Shown: positions 46,512 through 55,648, numbered from the stretch's first letter. The stretch is 64,000 bases of DNA from Actinomadura opuntiae (GCF_030283205.1 NZ_JASNWF010000024.1:89784-153783), one strand, 5' to 3'. Notes: generated by a model from the letters alone, not told the origin. Program-made: numbers and translations.

Positions 46512-49501
46512 GGCTCCAGGTCGTCCTCGGCCAGCAGGACGGGCAGGGCATCGGGATCGCGCAGGACGGCCTCGGCGAGGAGCCGGGCCGCCCAGTCCCC
46601 GCAGGCCCAGGCGAGCGCGCGCGCGAGGCCGCCGGTGCCGTCGGCGTGGATCTCGCCGTCTCCCGTCCACCACGGGATCTCCTGGCCGTCCACTACGAGC
46701 CGCTCGTGCGCGAGGTAGGTGTCCGGGGCGTCGGGCAGCACGGCACGGACGGCGTCCGGTACGGGCCGCTTCTCTCCCGCCGTTTCGACCACGCCCGGCA
46801 CCTCGTCACCGGCCAGGGGCAGGTCGAGCAGTTCGGCGAGGCGGGCGTCGCGTCCTTGCGCGGCGATGACGAGGGGTTGCCCGGCGAGCAGCGGGAGAAG
46901 GTCGGGACTGTCCAGGACGAGGGCGTCCGCGGCGTCCACCACCTCGACGGCGCCGTCCACGACCGCGCGCACGTGTTCGGGTGGTTCCACCGTGACGTCG
47001 GCGTCGGCGAGGGCCGTCCATAGTCCGCCGAGCTGGGCGCGGCTGACGGCGCGTTCCGGATCGCCCATCCGGTCGAGGAGTTCTTGCGCGCCACCGGGCT
47101 CGTCCAGGAGGTCGGCCAGTGACGTGCGGACGCCCAAGGCCAGCAACAGTTGCTCGTCGAATCCCGCAGGCGCGATGTCGTAAAGCCCGGCGAGCGCGTC
47201 GTCGCCCTGTAGCCGGAACTCGCCTGGCCTGCGGCCGTCCAGGACGGGACGCCGACTCAGCCACCACGCCGTGTACGAGGGCACTACCGCACGGCGTCCC
47301 GTATAGAGGGCGACATGTGCGGGCTCCACGATGGCAGCGCGCCAGGGCGGCGCGGCCAGCAGCCGTAGCGCGGCGGGCCAGTCGTCCACCAGTTCCAGGT
47401 CGCGGACGGCTTGGAACTCCGGCACGAGCGGCGGAAGCTCCTGCGGGCCGATCCGTTCGAGCACGTCGTCGGCCCAGCGGTCCTCGTCGTCGAGATGCAG
47501 GGTCTCGGCCTCGTCCACCAAGCCCGACAGGTTCACATCCTCCGCGCGCGCGAGGGCGAAGCCGTCCAGGACGCCCACCGCCGTGAGGGTCTCTGCGCCC
47601 CACCGTTCCAGCGTGGAGGACGCGACGACGCCGAACGGCGCGTCCTCGGCCATCACGGACCGCAGCGGGCTGTCGGGGAGGAGCAGCTCACCGGCTGCGT
47701 AGAGATCGCCGTCGTCGCCGGGGAGCGCCAGCTCCGCCAGCCACGGCTCCTCCCCCGGATCGAGCCGCGCCGCCGCGACCAGGCCCAGCACGGCCTCGGC
47801 GACCGCGTCGGGGTCGTCGGCGTCGAAGGAGTTCTCCACCGCCGCCCGCACCGCCGGATCGGCGAGCACCGCCCGCGGGCCCGCCTCGACCGCGCCCAGC
47901 CTGAGCAGCAGCGAATGCACGGCGTCCGGGTGGACGAACCGCAGCCCGAGCGCGTCCAGGCCCGCGGGATCGACGCCGTCCGCGACCAGCAGGCCGCGCG
48001 GGCCGCGCACCGTCCGGCCCGTCTCGCCGGCCAGCGGCACCGGAAGCGCCCCCAGAGCGTCCCTGGCGGCCTCGGCGAGCGCCTCGTAGACCCGGTGCCA
48101 CCAGCGCGGTCCGCGGTCGACAGCGGCCAGCTCGTCCACGACGTCGGCGAGCTCGACGCGGCGGACGCCGAGCGCGCCGAGCGCGGGGCTGCGCGCGGGC
48201 CAGCCGGGCGGCAGCAGCCCGCCGACCACCGGCTCCTCGCCGGCGCGTCCCGCGAGGAGGTCCAGGAACGCCGCCGGGGCGTCCAAGGCCACCGCGTCGC
48301 GGCCGCGCATGCGGTGGCCGTCCGGGTCGTCCGGCACGGGAAGCAGTGCCGCTTCGGGAAGACGCTCGCGGACGGCCCGCCGCAGCCGCGCATCAAGCTC
48401 ACCGGCGCCCACCGGGCCGGGCACGAGGTCGAGCAATCGCGGATCGGCCGGGCGCACCTTCAGGAGGGCCACATAGGCATCGGCGGCCCGTTCCACCAGG
48501 AAGTCGGTCAGCGGACCGGGCGCGACGTGCCGCCTATCGGGCGCGAGCGGAAACGACGCTATGAGCAAGGCTGGAAAGTCGAGCCGCTCGTCACTGGGCG
48601 TCGGCGCATGCACGACGGCGGGCATCCCTTCCGGAAGCCCGTCCTCCGGCAGCGCCCACCGCACCTGCCAGGACGCCCGCGCCCGCTCCTCCACGGGCCG
48701 GTCCTCCAGCAGCTCCGCAGGCGTCGCCCCATGCGCCTCGACGGTCTGCCACACCCGCCCGTCGACGACGACCGTCCCGGGGTCGCGCCGCCCGGCGGAC
48801 AGCACCCGCACGTCACCGTCGACGTCGATCTCGACGGATTCCAACGCGGGCAGCGCCAGCATCAACGCCGCGTCGACCTGCTCCAGCTGCCGCCGCACCG
48901 ACTCGACCGCGCCCGCCCGCAACGGCAACCGGACGACGGTGTCGAACCCGTCCGGTATCTGCGGCGGCTCGTCCACCGCGAACGGCAGCCGCAGCAGCGG
49001 AACGCGCCGCTCCCGCCGCGCCAGCTCCCCCGCCACGGCCGGAAGATCCCGAACCAGTTCCCGAGCCCGCTCCTCCGACCACTCCACCCCGCCCGTAGCG
49101 GAGGCGATGGACGGATTGCCGGTAACGGCCACCACGGCGGCGAAACCGACACCGAACCGGCCCACCGCGCCCGCGTCGTCGCGCTTGGCGGACGCCCGGA
49201 GCGTCGACAGCGCCTCCACTCCGGCGGCGTCCAGCGGCGCGCCGGTGTTGGCGGCCGCCAGCACCGCCGTGCCCGTGCCCTGGGTGAGGCGCAGCCGACC
49301 GGGGACGCCGGCGCGCAGCGCGGCGTCCGCGGCGTTCTGCGCCAGCTCGATGACCACGCGGTCGCGGTAGCCGCCGAGAGCGTGGTCCTCTTCGGTGTTG
49401 GCGTCCTCGCGGAATCGCGCCGGGGACTCGCCCCAGGCCCGCAGGACGCGCTCGCGCAGCACCCCCGTGCCGAACGGGTCACCGACCACCGCCGTCACCA
49501 C
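46508..49501 (-). CDS. Sacsin-like GHKL ATPase domain protein
   Basis: A 997-residue protein. The N-terminus (about 30-240) is an HSP90-like ATPase of the sacsin type: IELAQNAADAAL at 51-62 with E52 and N56, ANTGAPLD in place of the usual DNGxG, and GRFGVGFAAV (114-123). The remaining ~750 residues are helical, acidic and rich in Leu/Ala/Asp, without recognised motifs. Actinobacterial relatives lie beside DUF3027 genes, as here, 67 bp downstream of it on the same strand. The role is unknown; chaperone-like or nucleic-acid-linked activity is speculation. GTG codons at 49501 and 49498 are both possible starts. Confidence 0.85.
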   Translation of the reverse strand: MVTAVVGDPFGTGVLRERVLRAWGESPARFREDANTEEDHALGGYRDRVVIELAQNAADAALRAGVPGRLRLTQGTGTAVLAAANTGAPLDAAGVEALSTLRASAKRDDAGAVGRFGVGFAAVVAVTGNPSIASATGGVEWSEERARELVRDLPAVAGELARRERRVPLLRLPFAVDEPPQIPDGFDTVVRLPLRAGAVESVRRQLEQVDAALMLALPALESVEIDVDGDVRVLSAGRRDPGTVVVDGRVWQTVEAHGATPAELLEDRPVEERARASWQVRWALPEDGLPEGMPAVVHAPTPSDERLDFPALLIASFPLAPDRRHVAPGPLTDFLVERAADAYVALLKVRPADPRLLDLVPGPVGAGELDARLRRAVRERLPEAALLPVPDDPDGHRMRGRDAVALDAPAAFLDLLAGRAGEEPVVGGLLPPGWPARSPALGALGVRRVELADVVDELAAVDRGPRWWHRVYEALAEAARDALGALPVPLAGETGRTVRGPRGLLVADGVDPAGLDALGLRFVHPDAVHSLLLRLGAVEAGPRAVLADPAVRAAVENSFDADDPDAVAEAVLGLVAAARLDPGEEPWLAELALPGDDGDLYAAGELLLPDSPLRSVMAEDAPFGVVASSTLERWGAETLTAVGVLDGFALARAEDVNLSGLVDEAETLHLDDEDRWADDVLERIGPQELPPLVPEFQAVRDLELVDDWPAALRLLAAPPWRAAIVEPAHVALYTGRRAVVPSYTAWWLSRRPVLDGRRPGEFRLQGDDALAGLYDIAPAGFDEQLLLALGVRTSLADLLDEPGGAQELLDRMGDPERAVSRAQLGGLWTALADADVTVEPPEHVRAVVDGAVEVVDAADALVLDSPDLLPLLAGQPLVIAAQGRDARLAELLDLPLAGDEVPGVVETAGEKRPVPDAVRAVLPDAPDTYLAHERLVVDGQEIPWWTGDGEIHADGTGGLARALAWACGDWAARLLAEAVLRDPDALPVLLAEDDLEP

Positions 49502-49568
49502 CCTCGCCGCGCGCGGACCGGGCCCGCCGAGGGAGCACCCCGACGCCCCGGACCGGCCGCCTCGTAGA

Positions 49569-50444
49569 TCAGCTGTGCCCGAGCGCCTCGTCGTCCAGCG
49601 GCTCGACGTCCTCGACCGCGGACGGGACGACGTCGTAGCCCAGCTCGTCGATCACCGGCGGGTTGTGCTCGGACGCGGCCGGGATGTCGACGGCCTCGGA
49701 GTGCGCGCCGCAGCCGTGGTCGGCCGACACCACGCGCCCGTCGTCGGGCGCGTACTCGTTGGCGCACACCCCGAACACCTGCCGCAGCTCACCCGCCAGC
49801 GCGACGTAGAACCCGCAGGTCGAGCACTGGGCGGGCGCGGACGCGGCGATCGGCGCGCGGGGCCCCGCGACGCCGTCGTACCAGCGGGCCGCGGCCTCGT
49901 CCCGGCCCTCGCGCGACAGCACCCGGACCCGCCCGAGACCGAGCTCCCACTGCGCCTCGCGCTCGACCGTGTCGTCGATCTGCGTGTAGCCGGGCGCGAG
50001 CCGGACGTCGTCGGGCGCGGTCGGCAGCAGGTCGCCGGGGCCGAGGTCGCCGGGGCGCAGCCGCTCCAGCCACGGCACCCACTGCGGCGCGAGCAGCGCG
50101 TCGTCGCCGGGCAGCAGCACGCACTCGCTCACCGTGACGATCTTGGCGCGGGCGGCGCGGGCGACCGTGACGGCCCAGCGCCACCCGGTGTAGGCCGGGT
50201 CCAGCGCGGCGAAATAGTGCGTGACCACCCGGTCTCCCTCGGCGCGCAGGCCGAGGTGCTCGCCGACCGGCGCGGGATGGGCGGTCTCCTCGGCGGCCGT
50301 CCGCGCGAGGTCGACGGCCTCGGCGCAGGCGGCGTCGACGGCGGGCGGGCGGGTCCGGCGGGCGGGCCCGGAGATGGCGCGCGCGGCGGCGGGACGCGCG
50401 GGGCTGGACTGACGCGTTGGGCTCACATCTCGATTCTCGCGCAT
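49569..50444 (-). CDS. DUF3027 protein with a Cys/His cluster
   Basis: A 291-residue conserved actinobacterial protein. The core has CAEAVDLARTAAEE, GEHLGLRAEGDRVVTHYFAAL, GWRWAVTVARAARAK and VPWLERLRPGDLGPGDLLPT. The C-terminal part carries CSTC, then CANEY and HGCGAHSE, which could bind zinc. The N-terminal ~35 residues are low-complexity Ser/Pro/Ala. The start is ATG 50444 or GTG 50426, neither with a clear Shine-Dalgarno sequence. Function unknown. I recall the mycobacterial counterpart as Rv0883c beside serC. It is upstream of the sacsin-like ATPase gene on the same strand and divergent from an MFS gene. Confidence 0.88.
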   Translation of the reverse strand: MRENRDVSPTRQSSPARPAAARAISGPARRTRPPAVDAACAEAVDLARTAAEETAHPAPVGEHLGLRAEGDRVVTHYFAALDPAYTGWRWAVTVARAARAKIVTVSECVLLPGDDALLAPQWVPWLERLRPGDLGPGDLLPTAPDDVRLAPGYTQIDDTVEREAQWELGLGRVRVLSREGRDEAAARWYDGVAGPRAPIAASAPAQCSTCGFYVALAGELRQVFGVCANEYAPDDGRVVSADHGCGAHSEAVDIPAASEHNPPVIDELGYDVVPSAVEDVEPLDDEALGHS

Positions 50445-50601
50445 CACGGGGGATGACCCGACACACGGGCTCCCGCCCGGCGCGAGGTGATCCGGCCCGC
50501 CAGAAGGGAACGTACCCTCAATCAGGCGGCCGGATCCGCGACGAGGCGGGCCCGGGACCGCGGCCACGGCCACGACCCCGCGAGGAGAAGATCAGGGCGC
50601 G

Positions 50602-52035
50602 ATGGGACTGCGACGCTCCGTGCGCGCCGGTGTGGGCGGCGCGGGCCGGACGCTGCGCGGCGTGCGCTCCACGCTGTGCGGGGCCGGGCGGCTCACCCGG
50701 CGCGTCACGCACGCGCACGGCGCCGGGCGCAGCGGGCTCGGCGTCCTGATCGAGGCGTCCGCGCTGAACTCGGCCGGGGACGCGATGGTCACCGTCGCGC
50801 TCGCCGGGACGCTGTTCTTCGGCCTGGACATCGACCAGGCGCGCGGCCAGGTCGCCCTGTACCTGCTGGTGACGATGGCGCCGTTCGCGCTGGTCGCGCC
50901 GCTGATCGGCCCGGCGCTGGACCGGATGCGCCACGTCCGCCGGTACGCGCTGGCCAGCACGTTCGCGATCCGCGGGCTGCTGTGCTGGGGGATGGCGGGC
51001 GCCGTCGCGCACAACGATCCGATCACCTTCCTGCCGGCCGCCTTCGCCGTGCTGGTGGTGTCCAAGGCCTACGGGGTGCTGCGGGCGGCGGTGACGCCGC
51101 AGCTGCTGCCCGAGGAGATCACGCTGGTGACGGCGAACGCGCGCGCCTCGTTCGCCGGGCTGGTCGGCTCGTCGATCGCCGCCCCGGCCGGCGCGGGCCT
51201 GGCCGTGCTGGTCGGGCCCGGCTGGGTGCTGCGGATCGGCACGGCGATGTTCCTGCTCGGGATCGTGTTCGCGATGCGGCTGCCCAAGCGGGTGGACGTC
51301 CCCGACACCGGCGAGGCCCCGGCCGTCCCCGCCCCGGAGACGGCGGACGGCGCGCCCGCCGACGAGGCGCGGCCGCCCGCCGGACCGGCCGGACGGCACT
51401 GGCGGACGCTGCCGCGCGTCGGCCCGGTCGTCGCCGAGGCGATGCAGGCCAACGCGGTGCTGCGCGCGCTGTCCGGCTTCCTGGTGCTCTACCTGGCGTT
51501 CCTGCTGCGCGAGGAGCGGTTCGACCCGGTGTCGCACAACGTCGCGCTCGGCCTGCTCGCGGCGTTCGCGGGCGCCGGCGGCCTGGCCGGCACCGCGCTC
51601 GGCGCCTGGATGAAGGCGCGGGCGCCCCGGCTGATCGTGTCGGCGACGCTCGCCGCCGTCACCGCCGTCACGGCCGTGTCCGCGCTGTTCTTCGGGCTGT
51701 GGGCCGCGCTCGCCGTCTCGCTCGCCGCGGGGCTCGGCCAGGTCCTCGGCAAGCTGTCGATGGACGCGGTCGTCCAGCGGGAGATCGGCGAGGAGGTCCG
51801 CTCGTCCACGTTCGCGGTGACCGAGACGCTGCACCAGCTGTCCTGGGTGGTCGGCGGGCTGCTCGGCCTCGGCATGTCGATCGTCGCGGACGGCCGGGTC
51901 GCGCTGGCGATCGTCGCGGCGGCGCTCGCGCTGTCGCTGGCGCTGCTGCTGACCCGCCGGGCGGGCGCGCACCGCCGCGTCCGCTCCCGCGCGAGCGCCC
52001 CGATCAAGGACGCCCACCCCGAGATGCGCGCCTGA
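50602..52035 (+). CDS. MFS-type multi-pass membrane protein
   Basis: A 477-residue protein. A basic ~45-residue N-terminus precedes 10-12 TM helices (LIEASALNSAGDAMVTVALAGTLFFGL, YLLVTMAPFALVAPLIGPALDRM, RALSGFLVLYLAFLLREERFD). An acidic loop of about 45 residues (about 235-275) separates the two halves. It resembles MFS_1-type proteins such as the one I recall at Rv0876c in the equivalent mycobacterial position. Substrate unknown. GAGGAG and AGGG lie upstream of the ATG at 50602. It converges on the cold-shock gene and is divergent from DUF3027. Confidence 0.82.
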   Translation: MGLRRSVRAGVGGAGRTLRGVRSTLCGAGRLTRRVTHAHGAGRSGLGVLIEASALNSAGDAMVTVALAGTLFFGLDIDQARGQVALYLLVTMAPFALVAPLIGPALDRMRHVRRYALASTFAIRGLLCWGMAGAVAHNDPITFLPAAFAVLVVSKAYGVLRAAVTPQLLPEEITLVTANARASFAGLVGSSIAAPAGAGLAVLVGPGWVLRIGTAMFLLGIVFAMRLPKRVDVPDTGEAPAVPAPETADGAPADEARPPAGPAGRHWRTLPRVGPVVAEAMQANAVLRALSGFLVLYLAFLLREERFDPVSHNVALGLLAAFAGAGGLAGTALGAWMKARAPRLIVSATLAAVTAVTAVSALFFGLWAALAVSLAAGLGQVLGKLSMDAVVQREIGEEVRSSTFAVTETLHQLSWVVGGLLGLGMSIVADGRVALAIVAAALALSLALLLTRRAGAHRRVRSRASAPIKDAHPEMRA

Positions 52036-52060
52036 CCGCCCGCCCCGGGCGGGAGGCGGG

Positions 52061-52100
52061 CGGCTACGGGTCGACGTCGTCGGCTACGGGTTGATGTCGT
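52061..52100. repeat. 20-bp tandem duplication at the end of the cold-shock gene
   Basis: 52061-52080 and 52081-52100 match at 18 of 20 positions. The second copy contains the stop and last codons of the cold-shock protein (ADDINP); the first would encode the same ending again, just past the stop. It lies between two convergent genes. Confidence 0.7.
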
Positions 52101-52479
52101 CGGCGACCGCGCGCAGCACCGTGGCGATCTTCTTGGCCTCCGCCGGGGCCGGGTGCTTGCCGCGCCGGTAGGTGTTGGAGATCCCGTCCAGCAGCTTGAT
52201 CAGGTCCTCGGTGATGACGACCATCTCGTCCGGCTTCTTGCGCCGCTGCTTGGCGATGGTCCGCTCGACCGACGGCAGGCTCTCCAGGACGCGCACCTGC
52301 AGCGCCTGCTGCCCGCGCCGTCCCTCGACCACGCCGAACTCGATGCGCTGGCCAGGCTTGAGCGTCGTCACCCCGCCCGGCAGCGCCGAGGAGTGCACGA
52401 AGACCTCACCGCCGTCGTCGCGGGTGAGGAAGCCGAATCCCTTGTCGGAGTCGTACCACTTGACCTTGCCAGTCGGCAC
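52084..52479 (-). CDS. Cold-shock-domain protein with C-terminal extension
   Basis: A 131-residue RNA/DNA-binding protein. The cold-shock domain (1-65) has RNP1 KGFGFLTR and RNP2 VFVHSSAL in PTGKVKWYDSDKGFGFL. The C-terminal extension (about 66-131) contains the basic patch KQRRKKPDE and two helices ending KKIATVLRAVADDINP; this long type is actinobacterial, comparable to what I recall as mycobacterial CspB. It probably acts as an RNA chaperone. The GTG at 52479 has GAGG 6 nt upstream, and homologues start at this point; the frame open to 52518 is rejected. Confidence 0.92.
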   Translation of the reverse strand: MPTGKVKWYDSDKGFGFLTRDDGGEVFVHSSALPGGVTTLKPGQRIEFGVVEGRRGQQALQVRVLESLPSVERTIAKQRRKKPDEMVVITEDLIKLLDGISNTYRRGKHPAPAEAKKIATVLRAVADDINP

Positions 52480-52624
52480 GGGAGACCTCGTTCGGTAATC
52501 GTCCTGAATCGACCCCAAGATTAGTGCCTCGGCGGGGACCGGTGAACACGCCGGGACGCCCGCGAAGCCCTTTGGGACAACGGGATGAAGCTATCCCGGA
52601 CCCCCGCCCCGCGGCACCTCGATA

Positions 52625-53275
52625 TCAGGCCGCCCGGAACCCCGACAGCCACTCCGGGAACGCGTGCAGATCGGGCAGGACCACGTCCGCGCCGTAGGCG
52701 GTGAGGGCGGCGGAGTCGAACGCGCCGGTCGCGACCCCGACGGCCACCGCGGACGCGGCGCGGGCGGCGTCCACGTCGCCGGTGTGGTCGCCGATGTAGG
52801 CGCCGGCACCGTGCGCGCGCAGCGCGGTCCCCTTGTCGGCACCGAACAGCCCGCCGACGACGGCGTCCACGTCCAGGCCCAGGAAGCGGACGGTGCGCTC
52901 GGTGTCGCGCTGGTTCTTGCCGGACACCACGACCACCCGTCCGCCCGCCGCCCGGACGGCCGCCAGCGCCGTGGCGGCGCCCGGCATCGCCTCGGTCGCC
53001 GGGAGCGCGACGTCCGGGTAGAGCGCCCGGTACCGGTCCGCCATCGCGGGGATCCGCTCGGGCGGGAACCAGTACGCCAGCTCCACCTCCAACGGCGGCC
53101 CGAGCCGCCTGACCACGGTGTCGACGTCGATGGGGACGCCGCTCTCCGCCGCGAGCGCCGCGTACACCGCCCCGATGGCGGCACGCGTGTCGGCCAGCGT
53201 CAGGTCGAGGTCGAAGCCGACGGCGAATCCGGCACCATCCGGACGGGGAATCTTCGGCGAATCAAGGTCCAGCAC
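52625..53275 (-). CDS. HAD-superfamily phosphatase
   Basis: A 216-residue hydrolase. Motif I is VGFDLDLTLADTR (nucleophile Asp and +2 Asp), motif II VVVVSGKN, then KGTALRA with the conserved lysine, and motif IV YIGDHTGDVDAA. An inserted helical cap lies at about 35-95, so this is a phosphoglycolate-phosphatase-like (type C1) protein. The substrate is not clear. The GTG at 53275 (VLDLDSPK) is taken as start; the frame stays open to 53935 but that part looks antisense. No close operon partner; divergent from a two-TM protein across a 351-bp gap. Confidence 0.85.
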   Translation of the reverse strand: MLDLDSPKIPRPDGAGFAVGFDLDLTLADTRAAIGAVYAALAAESGVPIDVDTVVRRLGPPLEVELAYWFPPERIPAMADRYRALYPDVALPATEAMPGAATALAAVRAAGGRVVVVSGKNQRDTERTVRFLGLDVDAVVGGLFGADKGTALRAHGAGAYIGDHTGDVDAARAASAVAVGVATGAFDSAALTAYGADVVLPDLHAFPEWLSGFRAA

Positions 53276-53626
53276 GCCCAACAGGGTAAAGGTCCGGTAT
53301 GGAGCGATCGCCAGTGCCGCGTAACGTGCGGGACGGTCCCGGGTCGGCCGGCTTCGGACCGGCCCCGGACGCAAGTACCCGCGCTCTCCCGGTAGTGGCG
53401 ATGCGACGGGATCCGAGTAGGAGAGCGCGGGAACTCTTGGCGCGGGAGCCTTGGATGCCCCGGCCCGGTCTGGTCTGCCGGGTCCCGGGCGGCCGCCCGT
53501 GCCGTGGTTATGCCCGCACCCCCTACCGAAAACCTTCTGACCAGGAAAAACGTAGGGCTCGAACGAGCCACCCCCACCCCAAGGACGATCAGCCGCAGGC
53601 CGGCCCGGCGAAGGAGGGCGCCCCCC
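53276..53626. promoter_or_regulatory. Divergent intergenic region with a long-stem structure
   Basis: 351 bp without a gene. CCCGCGCTCTCC (53378-53389) pairs perfectly with 53420-53431, enclosing a 30-nt loop. It sits in the presumed leader of the downstream membrane protein and could be a leader structure or a regulatory RNA. The segment 53515-53555 is unusually A-rich for this genome and is the best place for promoters. I recognise no known riboswitch. Confidence 0.4.
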
Positions 53627-54097
53627 ATGACGGAAAACAGGGCGGATGACAGGGCGGACGAGCACGACCGCACGGTGAACAACCCGGGTCCCGGACGGAC
53701 CGAACCCGCCGGGACGGGCGCGACCGCGCGGCACGCCATGACCGGGACCCGCGTCGACCCCGGCGAGCACCGCGCCCGGCGGCGGTTCGGCGGGTCCGGC
53801 GCGGCGACCCGCAAGCGCGCCGTCGGCCTCCTCGCGACCGTGATCTCGGTCGTGACGACGGTCGTGGTGCTGATCCTGGCGGTGCACATCCTGTTCGTGG
53901 TGTTCGAGGCGAACACCGGCAACGACATCGTGCACTGGTTCGGCGCCCGCGCGGACGATCTGGCCTGGCAGTTCAAGGACGTCTTCCAGCCCGACAACGC
54001 CAAGGCCGACGTGGCCGTCAACTACGGTCTCGCCGCGCTGGTCTACCTCGTCGTCGGACGGGTCATCGTGAGCGCCGTCCGCCGCGCGGCGGCCTGA
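53627..54097 (+). CDS. Two-TM membrane protein
   Basis: A 156-residue protein: a hydrophilic, Arg/Asp/Gly-rich N-terminus (1-60), TM1 about 64-92 (GLLATVISVVTTVVVLILAVHILFVVF), a loop with DIVHWFGARADDLAWQFKDVFQPDN, and TM2 about 130-150. The loop resembles the YggT-like or small periplasm-facing regions of actinobacterial membrane proteins, but I cannot assign a family. AAGGAGGG lies 8 nt before the ATG. The 15-bp tandem repeats follow its stop. Confidence 0.7.
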   Translation: MTENRADDRADEHDRTVNNPGPGRTEPAGTGATARHAMTGTRVDPGEHRARRRFGGSGAATRKRAVGLLATVISVVTTVVVLILAVHILFVVFEANTGNDIVHWFGARADDLAWQFKDVFQPDNAKADVAVNYGLAALVYLVVGRVIVSAVRRAAA

Positions 54098-54108
54098 CCG
54101 GCACGCAC

Positions 54109-54168
54109 TGAACCGGCTCGACCTGAACCGGCTCGACCTGAACCGGCACGGTTTGAACCGGCGCCGCC
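54109..54168. repeat. Four tandem 15-bp units
   Basis: Units 54109-54123 and 54124-54138 are identical (TGAACCGGCTCGACC). Units 54139-54153 and 54154-54168 share TGAACCGGC and diverge after. The array fills the gap between the two-TM protein (ending 54097) and the convergent acetyltransferase (ending 54179). Confidence 0.85.
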
Positions 54169-54178
54169 GGCGGGAGGG

Positions 54179-54658
54179 CTATCGGCCTGGGAAGCGGACG
54201 ACCTCGAACGGCCACGCCGTGGTGACCCATTCGCGGACGAAGTCCTCGAGGTCCTTCTCCAGCGCCGTGTCCTCCTCGTCGGCGCGCACCCAGAACACCA
54301 CGACCGCGTCCACGCCGGGGTCGTCGGACGGCGCGACGTGGATGCGGCCGAGCTGGCGCTCCCCGTCCGGGGTGTTCACCACGTAGCTGAAGGAGCGGCG
54401 CAGCTGGCCCTCCTTCTGCAGCCACGCCACGTCCACCAGCGCCTGCTCGAAGGTGAACTCGCGGTCCGGCCAGCCCCACTCCGGCCCGAACCGGCCGGCG
54501 AGCCGGTCCAGGCTGCCGATCACGGCGCCGTAGTCCTTCACGACGTCGTGCACGGTGATCGGGCGGATCTGGAAGCGGGGTCCGGCGACCAGAGTGGGCA
54601 CCACGAAGTCCTCGGGGAGGAAGGCCCCGTCGGCCGCCTTCCGCGGAGACATGAACAT
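54179..54658 (-). CDS. GNAT-like acetyltransferase domain protein
   Basis: A 159-residue protein. LPEDFVVPTLVAGPRFQIRPITVHDVVKDYGAVIGSL and the QLGRIHVAPSD strand-turn recall GNAT proteins in which the acetyl-CoA-binding loop is reduced. The C-terminal DAVVVFWVRADEEDTALEKDLEDFVREWV matches a small actinobacterial acetyltransferase group. The acceptor is unknown. The ATG at 54658 (MFMSPRKAADG) has GGAAGGG upstream. It is divergent from a TetR regulator (165 bp gap), so TetR control is possible. Confidence 0.7.
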   Translation of the reverse strand: MFMSPRKAADGAFLPEDFVVPTLVAGPRFQIRPITVHDVVKDYGAVIGSLDRLAGRFGPEWGWPDREFTFEQALVDVAWLQKEGQLRRSFSYVVNTPDGERQLGRIHVAPSDDPGVDAVVVFWVRADEEDTALEKDLEDFVREWVTTAWPFEVVRFPGR

Positions 54659-54823
54659 GTCGACCCTTCCGGGGACGCCCCTTCCGGCACAGGGGCGCGG
54701 GGCAACGAACTCTAGCCGCACCCGGCGCGGGGCGAGACGGGTCACGAATTCGGGCGCGCCGGGCCGCGGCAGGGCCCCGCAGGTCCAGGATGCCTTACTG
54801 TTCTTGCGGAGGAATTCATCACC

Positions 54824-55441
54824 ATGACGACATCTACGCGCGAGCGGATCGTGGCCGAGTCGCTCCGCCTGTTCGCCGACCGGGGCTACGCGGCGACCTC
54901 GGTGGCCGAGATCGAGGCGGCGGCCGGGCTGTCGCCCGGCGCGGGGGGCCTGTACCGGCACTTCCGGTCCAAGGAGGAGGTGCTCGCCTCCGCCATCCGC
55001 GAGCACATCGAGCGGACCCGCCGGCAGATCAGCACGGTCCTGGACCAGGCGGAGGTGTTCGCCGACCGCCCCTTGGAGGTGCGGCTGCGGATGACCTGCC
55101 AGGCGGGCCTGGCCAAGATGCGCGAGGAGCAGGACCTGATCCGGGTGCTGTTCCGCGACCTCGACCAGTTCCCGCACCTGGTCGCCGAGATGCGCGAGGG
55201 CATCGTCAACCCGCTGTACGACGGGATCGCGACCTGGCTGTCGCAGCAGCCGGAGTACGCGGGCGCCGAGGAGGACTGGGCGGCCGTCGCCTCCATCCTC
55301 GGCGGCGCGGTGGTCAACTACTGGCTGGCGAACGAGTCGATGTACGAGCCGCCCACGCGGATCGACGAGAAGCGGTTCGTGGAGAGCTGGGCCCGGCTCG
55401 GGCTCGGGCTGGTCGACCTGGAGCGCACCCCGGCGACCTAG
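54824..55441 (+). CDS. TetR-family transcriptional regulator
   Basis: A 205-residue regulator with the HTH at about 5-52: ERIVAESLRLFADRGYAATSVAEIEAAAGLSPGAGGLYRHFRSKEEVL. The C-terminal region is all-helical and has no closer family name. GGAGG lies 11 nt before the ATG at 54824. It is divergent from the acetyltransferase gene, its most likely target. It precedes the helicase-associated gene but with a 207-bp gap. Confidence 0.92.
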   Translation: MTTSTRERIVAESLRLFADRGYAATSVAEIEAAAGLSPGAGGLYRHFRSKEEVLASAIREHIERTRRQISTVLDQAEVFADRPLEVRLRMTCQAGLAKMREEQDLIRVLFRDLDQFPHLVAEMREGIVNPLYDGIATWLSQQPEYAGAEEDWAAVASILGGAVVNYWLANESMYEPPTRIDEKRFVESWARLGLGLVDLERTPAT

Positions 55442-55648
55442 CCTGACCGGCGCCTCGGCCGGCCCCCTCATCGCGCCGGACGGCCCGTCCGGCGCGCGTT
55501 CCTCCCCGGGCCGCGGCACCGCACCGGCCCCGGCAGGCCGCCTCCTACGCTGGGAGGGTCTCCCGCCCGCGGCGTCCGACGTGCGCGGACGCGCCGCCGC
55601 CGGGGCGCGGCGGGGCAGGGCGCACGCGACACTAAGGTGGCGAACGGC

